DNA of 13,284 nucleotides from Nitrospirota bacterium (GTDB lineage: Bacteria; Nitrospirota; Thermodesulfovibrionia; Thermodesulfovibrionales; JdFR-88). Shown piece after piece: positions 5,626-11,624 of this stretch (its first letter is position 1; every line of letters starts with the position of its first letter). The stretch spans positions 1 through 13,284 of the forward strand of contig JAKAEG010000048.1 in assembly GCA_021819985.1 (NCBI GenBank), read 5' to 3'. The notes under the pieces are model-generated. The model had not been told where the DNA came from. It made no database searches and worked only from the letters and a program-made list of their open reading frames with translations. The translations under genes were made by a program, and so were the position numbers.

Positions 5626-7605
5626 ATGTTTACCTTTAATGCCAAATCCAGGTCGCTGATATTGACAGGTCTGTTCGCGCTTTGCTGCGCGGTTTTTCTT
5701 TTCCCGAACAGCAGCCGGGCAGCATGGAAATTCAAACAGCAGGGGTGCTTAGACTGCCATAAGAATTTCAATACGAAATACCTTTCCTTGAAAAATTTGC
5801 ATCCTGGCGTCAAAGAGGGAAAATGCGAGGACTGTCACATCCGGCACGGACTCGTGCCCGCTTTGCTCTTGAAAGGCTCAGGCAATGACCTTTGTCTGAA
5901 GTGCCATGACGTGAACAAAATGGGCCTCAACAAAAAATTCATTCATTCGGCGTTGGAAAACGGCGGCAAATGCATTTCATGCCATAATCCGCACGGTTCC
6001 GATCACGATCACCTGCTTAAAGCCGAAGGGAACGACTTGTGTTTCCAGTGCCATAAACGTGAGGAATTTACAAAGGTGGACATGCATCAGGTCCTGAAAT
6101 CGACCGGGTGCGGAGCTTGCCACCTGCCGCATAGCGCGGACCAGAAGGACCTGCTTAAGGATGGTGCAGTAAAACTATGTCTCAGCTGCCATGATGCGAC
6201 AAAGGACAATTTCAAAAAAGAGCACGGCGGTTACCCGGTGGAAAAAGGCAAGTGTACTGTGTGCCATAATCCCCACTCCTCATCCGGTAACAAGCTGCTA
6301 AAAACGAGCGCTCATGAACCGGCAGTTTCGGGGCAGTGCTCCAAATGCCATAACGCGCCGGACTCGAAGACTCCGTTCGGCATTGCGAAAACGGGCGATG
6401 AGATTTGTTACCAGTGCCATAAAAAAGACTCTCTTACAGGTGGCGGAGATGTGTTGCATGCCCCGTTTAAAGAAGGGATGTGTCTTTCCTGCCATGATCC
6501 TCATACGTCGGAATATGACAAGCTGCTGGTAAGGGGCGGCAACAATCTGTGCGTAACCTGTCACAAGGACGAGGGGGGCAAGCTCGAAAAACCCCATGCC
6601 CCCATGGACAGTAAAAAAGGGTGCCTCTCCTGTCATGCTCCGCACGCCTCAAAAAACAATTCACTTCTTTTAAAGAAAGACGCGGAGATGTGCTATTCCT
6701 GCCATTCCCAGGAAAAAGCCCGGCAGAGCAAATATGAGCATTATCCTTTTGACAAGGGCATGTGCACAACCTGCCACAATCCTCACGGCTCGGATGTTCC
6801 CGGAATGCTTAAAAAGAGGATTGACAGCCTGTGCTATTCGTGCCATACGGGCGCGCAGCAGGCTTTCCAAAAGGCGATCGTGCACGATCCCGTTTCAAAA
6901 TCAAACTGCGACGCCTGCCACAGTTCGCATGGTTCCAATGAAAAGGATTTTCTAAAAGCTTCTGGAGGCGCGCTTTGCTCGAAGTGCCATGCAGATTTCA
7001 TGAAACCTCTTGGCATTGGTGATAATCATATGCCATTTAGCGAGGGGTTATGCCTCAAATGCCATGATCCCCACGCCAGCAATATCGATGGCATGTTGAA
7101 CGCCAACCCGCAAACGGTATGCTTCCAGTGCCATTCGGACATACGGTCCCGGATCGACAACAGCACGAGCAGCCATAAGCCTGCGGCCGACGGCCTTTGC
7201 ACGAAGTGCCATAATCCGCATAAAACGAAGCTGCCCAAACTCATGATCGCGCAGAGCCCGGATGTTTGCCTGGGTTGCCATAAAGGGATAGAGGCGAAGA
7301 TACACGGCGCCAATGTCCATCCCCCGGCCACCGGAGACTGCCTGCGGTGCCATAAACCCCATTCTTCCGATCAGCCGTCGCTTATTGCGGCAAAATCGCT
7401 GCAGGACATCTGCTCCGCCTGTCATAATCTTGCTGACCAGCAGTTCAGCCAGTCCCATATCGGCATCAGTTCCGCCGTAATGGACTGCGCAAGCTGTCAC
7501 GACCCTCACGGTTCCAAGAAGGACCCAAAGTTCTTCAAGGAAAACATGCACCCGCCGTTCGAGGCTCGGGAGTGCGGCCAGTGCCATATAGTGGTGAAGA
7601 AATGA
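5626..7605 (+). CDS. 26-heme doubled-CXXCH c-type cytochrome, exported
   Basis: The start at 5626 is chosen because the signal peptide begins there (positive n-region AKSR, hydrophobic core LILTGLFALCCAVFLF, cleavage after SRA at residue 32); upstream in-frame codons overlap the chaperone gene. The 659-residue product has 26 CXXCH heme sites, all canonical, about one per 25 residues. They alternate between an xPH type (for example CISCHNPHGS) and a plain type (for example LCFQCH), giving repeats of about 45-50 residues typical of doubled-CXXCH (PF09699-like) cytochromes. The alternation is broken once, at heme 9 (CSKCHNAPDSKTPF). There are no membrane helices beyond the signal peptide and no catalytic domain, so it probably works as an electron wire or capacitor in the periplasm or on the surface. 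Many extra His residues (xPH, NMHPP, EHYP) can serve as distal ligands. The stop overlaps the next ATG (ATGA). Confidence 0.93.
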   Translation: MFTFNAKSRSLILTGLFALCCAVFLFPNSSRAAWKFKQQGCLDCHKNFNTKYLSLKNLHPGVKEGKCEDCHIRHGLVPALLLKGSGNDLCLKCHDVNKMGLNKKFIHSALENGGKCISCHNPHGSDHDHLLKAEGNDLCFQCHKREEFTKVDMHQVLKSTGCGACHLPHSADQKDLLKDGAVKLCLSCHDATKDNFKKEHGGYPVEKGKCTVCHNPHSSSGNKLLKTSAHEPAVSGQCSKCHNAPDSKTPFGIAKTGDEICYQCHKKDSLTGGGDVLHAPFKEGMCLSCHDPHTSEYDKLLVRGGNNLCVTCHKDEGGKLEKPHAPMDSKKGCLSCHAPHASKNNSLLLKKDAEMCYSCHSQEKARQSKYEHYPFDKGMCTTCHNPHGSDVPGMLKKRIDSLCYSCHTGAQQAFQKAIVHDPVSKSNCDACHSSHGSNEKDFLKASGGALCSKCHADFMKPLGIGDNHMPFSEGLCLKCHDPHASNIDGMLNANPQTVCFQCHSDIRSRIDNSTSSHKPAADGLCTKCHNPHKTKLPKLMIAQSPDVCLGCHKGIEAKIHGANVHPPATGDCLRCHKPHSSDQPSLIAAKSLQDICSACHNLADQQFSQSHIGISSAVMDCASCHDPHGSKKDPKFFKENMHPPFEARECGQCHIVVKK

Positions 7606-8945
7606 AAGGAGAAGGGATCAAGTTGAGGTTTTTCAAGGTTCTTTTTCTCATAACGTTCATGGTTCTTGGCCTGGCCTGGGCCGTTACGGCCCAAGCGGAT
7701 GACAGCAGATTTTTGCTGAAGCCTGATGCCAGGATGAAAATATGCCTGTCATGCCATACGGACATGGCGGACAAGCTGAAAAGCAAATACGTCCATTCAG
7801 CACTTACAACGGGCGGCGACTGTACCGTATGCCATAGCCCGCATACTTCTTCCCATGGGAAGCTCCTGGCCGACAGCGTCGGCAAGCTCTGCTTCACCTG
7901 CCATCCTGACAGGATACCTGCCAACGCAAAGAGCACGCATAAACCCGTAAACGAGGGTAAATGCATTTTATGTCATGATCCCCACGCCACTAACAACCCG
8001 TTCCATCTCTTGAAGGCCGGAAACGAAGTCTGTTTCCAGTGCCATAAAAACAAAAAAGAATGGGTTGCCAAAGTTAAATTCAAGCATTGGCCGGTGGATA
8101 ATGGCTGCACCAACTGTCATGAGCCGCATGGGTCGGCGGTATCCGGCTTCCTGCTCAAGCAGCCGGTTCCCGATCTGTGCCTGGGCTGTCATAAACTGGA
8201 CGATCCCGAGATAATGAAACAGCATGATTTTTACCCGATGCAGAAAGCCAAATGCATACTGTGCCATAACCCTCACGGATCTAACCAGCCCGGCATCCTT
8301 TATGATAATGTCCATCCGCCAATGGCGGCCAGGATGTGCGACCAGTGCCATGAAGGGAAGACCTCGCCCACTCCATTCAAACTCAGGGCAACCGGGTACA
8401 AACTTTGTGCGAAGTGCCATACGGAGAAAGTAAAGGACATTATGGGCAAAAACAGGGTGCACTGGCCCTTGCTTAGCAAGAAGGGTTGCATCAATTGCCA
8501 TAGCCCTCATGCCTCGCCGCAGAAATATCTGCTGAAGGCGCCGATGAAACAGCTCTGCGGGCAATGCCACGCGGATACCATAGCGCGCCAGGACAGGTCA
8601 AAAACGAAACACAAGCCGGTGCTGGAAGGTAAGTGCACGGCTTGTCATGATCCGCATTCCTCTAACTATGCGTTTCTCATCAATCAGCCTGCGGTGGCGA
8701 ACATACCTTCCAATACCAAGTTGCCCTGGGCGACCCTGGTTGTCAATCTCTGCGGACAATGCCACAATTGGCAGCAGCATTCAACACATCCCGTGGGTGA
8801 CAAGGTAGTGGATTTAAGGAACAAGAACACTCGTGTCATGTGCCTTTCCTGTCACAGGGTCCACGGCACGGATAATAAATATATGCTCCATTTCTGGCCG
8901 ATAACGAACATGTGCACACAGTGCCATAAGGAGTTCCAAAGATGA
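7602..8945 (+). CDS. 16-heme doubled-CXXCH c-type cytochrome, exported
   Basis: From the ATG at 7602, which overlaps the previous stop as ATGA, the product has 447 residues; a TTG at 7623 is a serious alternative start because AAAGGAGAAGGG (7605-7616) lies right before it. Either way a signal peptide follows (RFFKVLFLITFMVLGLAWAV, cleavage after AQA). There are 16 canonical CXXCH sites. Hemes 1-10 follow the same order of heme types as hemes 1-10 of the 26-heme protein, including the odd heme 9 (CDQCHEGKTSPTPF), which indicates common ancestry. The C-terminal part differs: 34 heme-free residues separate hemes 13 and 14, and hemes 14-16 sit in a CGQCHNWQQHSTHPVG ... CLSCHRVHGT arrangement known from other multiheme proteins. 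No enzyme domain is seen, so it is a probable electron-transfer partner of the 26-heme protein. The stop overlaps the NHL gene start (ATGA at 8942). Confidence 0.92.
   Translation: MKGEGIKLRFFKVLFLITFMVLGLAWAVTAQADDSRFLLKPDARMKICLSCHTDMADKLKSKYVHSALTTGGDCTVCHSPHTSSHGKLLADSVGKLCFTCHPDRIPANAKSTHKPVNEGKCILCHDPHATNNPFHLLKAGNEVCFQCHKNKKEWVAKVKFKHWPVDNGCTNCHEPHGSAVSGFLLKQPVPDLCLGCHKLDDPEIMKQHDFYPMQKAKCILCHNPHGSNQPGILYDNVHPPMAARMCDQCHEGKTSPTPFKLRATGYKLCAKCHTEKVKDIMGKNRVHWPLLSKKGCINCHSPHASPQKYLLKAPMKQLCGQCHADTIARQDRSKTKHKPVLEGKCTACHDPHSSNYAFLINQPAVANIPSNTKLPWATLVVNLCGQCHNWQQHSTHPVGDKVVDLRNKNTRVMCLSCHRVHGTDNKYMLHFWPITNMCTQCHKEFQR
7605..7616 (+). promoter_or_regulatory. Strong ribosome-binding sequence that questions the 16-heme start
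   Basis: AAAGGAGAAGGG lies inside the coding sequence if ATG 7602 is used, but is well placed (last G six bases before) for initiation at TTG 7623. A TTG start would give a more typical short signal peptide beginning MRFFK. The ATGA overlap argues for 7602, the ribosome site for 7623. Confidence 0.5.
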
Positions 8946-9862
8946 GGAAAATGCATCGCAGGCTCATAAAAATCGTTCTCATAGCCGCAGTCCTGGGTTT
9001 GCCCGCAGCGGCGTTTTGCGCCGGCTCTCAGTTCATCCCTGACACGTCCATATATTCCGTGGACAAGGGCGGGCTTAATAAACCTGAGGGAGTTGCCTGC
9101 AGCTCCGTATACGAAGATATAGTCGTAGCAGACACCGGCAACGGCAGGCTCATGAGATATACGTTTAAGGGCGGCGAGGTCAAGGATGAGACTGAGATCA
9201 AAGTGTCCCAGATCACCTATCCCATAGAAGTGCAGATGAACTCCCAAGGCGAGATATTCGTCCTGGACGGCCAGCAGAAAAAGATCGTGAGATTGTCAGC
9301 GAAAGGTAAATTCGAGGGATATGTCGATATGGCGGGGGCACCGGATGCCGGCTCGGTGATCCCAAAAAGTTTCAAGATCGGCTCAAACGATGATATCTAT
9401 ATACTGGATATTTTCGGAGCAAGGGTGATCATTACCGACCCCGCCGGGAAATTTCAAAAGCAATTCGACCTTCCCAAGGACGCGGGGTTCATTACAGATT
9501 TGACGCCGGCTACCGGCGGAAAAATTATCCTTCTGGACAGCGCAAAGGCTGTGTTGTATATATCTTCGCCGGACGGCACCTCGTTTTCGCCATTTACCGG
9601 GAACCTTCGGGAGTTCATGGATTTCCCGACCGGCATTACTTTCAGTAACGGTCTTATCTATTTGGTAGATAAAAACGGAGGCAGTATTGCGCTTATAGGT
9701 ATGGATGGATCCTTCCACGGCCACCGCTCCGGTCTTGGGTGGGACGAGGGGCTCCTGTATTTTCCGGCCCAAATGTGTGTGGAAAGCGATGGTTATGCTG
9801 TAATCGCGGACAGAGAGAACAATCGGGTACAGATATTCAGGATTGTTAATACGGCGTCCTGA
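8942..9862 (+). CDS. Secreted NHL-type beta-propeller protein
   Basis: The 306-residue product has a basic n-region (MRKMHRRLIK), a hydrophobic core and a probable cleavage site after AFCA (residue 27); Phe before the Cys rules out a normal lipobox. The rest consists of NHL/propeller blades: GLNKPEGVAC ... DIVVADTGNGRLMRY, YPIEVQMNSQGEIFVLDGQQKKIVRL, NDDIYILDIFGARVIIT, GKIILLDSAKAVLYI, FPTGITFSNGLIYLVDKNG and FPAQMCVESDGYAVIADRENNRVQIF, about six blades. NHL propellers are binding platforms and have no fixed reaction. From memory, NHL-repeat genes also lie next to extracellular cytochrome genes in Geobacter (omcS region), which fits a role in cytochrome assembly or anchoring; this is not checked. 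The ATGA overlap with the 16-heme gene implies coupled translation, and a terminator follows eight bases after its stop. Confidence 0.88.
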   Translation: MRKMHRRLIKIVLIAAVLGLPAAAFCAGSQFIPDTSIYSVDKGGLNKPEGVACSSVYEDIVVADTGNGRLMRYTFKGGEVKDETEIKVSQITYPIEVQMNSQGEIFVLDGQQKKIVRLSAKGKFEGYVDMAGAPDAGSVIPKSFKIGSNDDIYILDIFGARVIITDPAGKFQKQFDLPKDAGFITDLTPATGGKIILLDSAKAVLYISSPDGTSFSPFTGNLREFMDFPTGITFSNGLIYLVDKNGGSIALIGMDGSFHGHRSGLGWDEGLLYFPAQMCVESDGYAVIADRENNRVQIFRIVNTAS

Positions 9863-9870
9863 GGTGGATT

Positions 9871-9906
9871 CCCCTGAAATGTCGGGTCGCCAGAGGGGTT
9901 TTTTTT
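9871..9906 (+). terminator. Rho-independent terminator after the NHL gene
   Basis: CCCCT (9871-9875) pairs with AGGGG (9894-9898) and is followed directly by eight T (9899-9906). This ends the chaperone-cytochrome-propeller unit. The GTG start of the next gene is only four bases beyond the T-run, so the 3' stem arm (GAGGGG) may double as its ribosome site. Confidence 0.7.
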
Positions 9907-9910
9907 AAAA

Positions 9911-10657
9911 GTGGGACCCAAAGGCAAAAAAATAATTGTCGTAATGCCGGCCTATAACGCCGCGGCAACACTCGGGAAGACCTATATGGATATACCCAAG
10001 GAGTGGGTTGACGAGATAGTCCTGGTGGACGATTTCAGCCGCGACAAGACCGTTGAGGAAGCCAAGGCACTTAATCTCAAAGTAATCGCCCATTCCTACA
10101 ATATTGGTTACGGCGGTAATCAGAAGACCTGTTATCTTGAGGCTCTGAAAGACGGGGCGGATATTGTAGTGATGCTCCACCCGGACTACCAGTACGACCC
10201 GAGAATTATCCCTGAACTTGTCAAGCCGCTTCTGGGGGGGGAGACAGACGCGGTGTTCGCCTCACGGATGCTTCACAAGCCGCTTGCCGGCGGGATGCCG
10301 CTTTATAAGTACATTGCCAACAAGACGCTCACATTTGTCGAGAACCGGGCGATGGGACTAAACCTCTCCGAATATCATACCGGTTACAGGGCGTACGGCC
10401 GCCAGGTGCTCGAAAGGATCCCTTTTCTGGATAATTCCAATGATTTTGTGTTTGACAATGAGATCATCGCACAGCTTGTGCATTTCGGTTTCAGGATAAA
10501 GGAGATCCCAGTCAAAACGCATTACGGTGTGGACTCCTCTTCCGTTGGTTTTTTATCAAGCATAAAATACGGCTTGGGCGTGCTTCGCACAATAAACAAG
10601 TACAAGCTCCATAAATCCGGGGCAAGGAAATACCGGTTTCTGGAAGAAAAGCGGTGA
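9911..10657 (+). CDS. GT2 family glycosyltransferase, DPM1-like (polyprenyl-phosphate sugar synthase type)
   Basis: The 248-residue protein has the GT-A fold of family 2: VVMPAYNA (10-17), the first acidic pair in IVLVDDFSRDKT (36-47), and HPDYQYDP (90-97), where the DxD-like motif of dolichyl-phosphate mannosyltransferase relatives sits. No membrane helix is seen, so it acts at the cytoplasmic face. Relatives move a sugar from a nucleotide donor to polyprenyl phosphate or add it to glycans; the exact sugar cannot be read from sequence. The GTG start at 9911 is the first usable one and follows the terminator by four bases. GAGGGG in the terminator arm, 12 bases upstream, is the only ribosome-site candidate. 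The stop overlaps the methyltransferase start as GTGA. A GT-C membrane protein two genes later could use its lipid-linked product. Confidence 0.85.
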   Translation: MGPKGKKIIVVMPAYNAAATLGKTYMDIPKEWVDEIVLVDDFSRDKTVEEAKALNLKVIAHSYNIGYGGNQKTCYLEALKDGADIVVMLHPDYQYDPRIIPELVKPLLGGETDAVFASRMLHKPLAGGMPLYKYIANKTLTFVENRAMGLNLSEYHTGYRAYGRQVLERIPFLDNSNDFVFDNEIIAQLVHFGFRIKEIPVKTHYGVDSSSVGFLSSIKYGLGVLRTINKYKLHKSGARKYRFLEEKR

Positions 10658-11601
10658 GCCCGGCAGCAAGCCGCTGTCCTCTTTGCGGCCAATCACTATC
10701 CTCTTACAAAAATAAAAAAAGTTGCCGTATCGAAAATGCCGGGGAGGGCGGGCTGGATAAATGCTCTTCGTGCGGACTGGTTTTCCTGAACCCCGTTCCC
10801 GATGATCTCTCGGCATTTTATGAGGGGTACAGGGGTGAAGAGGGAAAGCGGTTTCTGAATCGAGTAGAGTCCGTCGTGAAGTTTTTCAGGCGGCGCAGGG
10901 CGAGGGCCGTTAACAGACTTTTTCCCCGCCCGGGCAGAGTTCTCGATATAGGCTGCGGCAGGGGGCAGATGCTGCGTGAACTGAAATCCATGGGGTGGGA
11001 ATGTTTCGGCACTGAGTTTCCGGGGCAAGCATCCAAATCTCTGCCTTTCACAGTATATGAAGGAGATCTGGCAGAGTTGAAGCTCCAGCCCCAATCGTTT
11101 GATGCGGTCACTTTATGGCACGTTTTTGAACACCTGAAGAACCCCTTTTCGGCCCTCGATGAAATAGGCAGGATACTTAAACCGGGGGGGCTCCTTGTCA
11201 TCTCGGTTCCCAATATAGAAAGCATTCAGGCGAAGATTTTCGGCAGGAACTGGATACATCTGGATCTGCCAAGGCATATTTATCATTTTAGCCCGCACTC
11301 GCTCTCCCGTGCCCTGCAAACGGGAGATTTTACTGTCCTAGATTTGAGGCATTTTTCCGCTGAATATGGGATGTCCGGGGTGGTCCTCAGCCTTGGCGCG
11401 GCGCTTACGGGGAAAGGTCCCGATTTTTTCAACGCGCTCAGAAACGGCGATAAAAGCTTCGGTGTCTATGGCATACTTATTTTTTCTCTCATTCTTGCGC
11501 CTTTTGCCGCCGCCTTTTCAACCGCGGAAGCGCTTCTGAAAAGGGGCGGGGAGGTAATCGTGCTTGCCCGGAAATCCGGGAAGGACACCGGTATCGGATA
11601 A
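10654..11601 (+). CDS. Zinc-ribbon class I SAM-dependent methyltransferase
   Basis: The 315-residue product begins with a GTG that overlaps the GT2 stop (GTGA). Residues 8-40 form a four-cysteine zinc ribbon (CPLC ... CSSC), common at the N-terminus of Methyltransf_23-type enzymes acting on sugars or lipids. The SAM site is clear: VLDIGCGRG at 96-104, an acidic residue in WECFGTEF, DAVTLWHVFEHLKNP after it, and ILKPGGLLVISVPN. A later segment, LDLPRHIYHFSPHSL, is typical of the same group. Near the C-terminus lies one hydrophobic stretch (FGVYGILIFSLILAPFAAAFST) that could bind the membrane. The substrate is unknown; coupling with a GT2 enzyme points to a nucleotide or lipid-linked sugar, or a glycan end. 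No odd base use or break is seen. Confidence 0.87.
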   Translation: MSPAASRCPLCGQSLSSYKNKKSCRIENAGEGGLDKCSSCGLVFLNPVPDDLSAFYEGYRGEEGKRFLNRVESVVKFFRRRRARAVNRLFPRPGRVLDIGCGRGQMLRELKSMGWECFGTEFPGQASKSLPFTVYEGDLAELKLQPQSFDAVTLWHVFEHLKNPFSALDEIGRILKPGGLLVISVPNIESIQAKIFGRNWIHLDLPRHIYHFSPHSLSRALQTGDFTVLDLRHFSAEYGMSGVVLSLGAALTGKGPDFFNALRNGDKSFGVYGILIFSLILAPFAAAFSTAEALLKRGGEVIVLARKSGKDTGIG

Positions 11602-11613
11602 AAAACGTGTTGC

Positions 11614-11618
11614 AAGGA
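11614..11618 (+). promoter_or_regulatory. Ribosome binding site of the GT-C/TPR gene
   Basis: AAGGA lies six bases before the ATG at 11625 and fixes the start. No promoter is evident in the 23-base gap after the methyltransferase, so the gene is probably in the same transcript. Confidence 0.6.
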
Positions 11619-11624
11619 CCTCCA

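Noticed and set aside
6298..7016. Long open frames on both strands inside the cytochrome genes
   Set aside because: They are shadows of the repetitive CXXCH codons (for example TGCCAT read as ATGGCA on the minus strand), with no ribosome sites or family signal.
5740..8930. Repeated DNA around TGCCA(T/C) as a possible CRISPR or short repeat array
   Set aside because: The periodicity is that of the heme motif codons; spacing varies and the frame is coding throughout.
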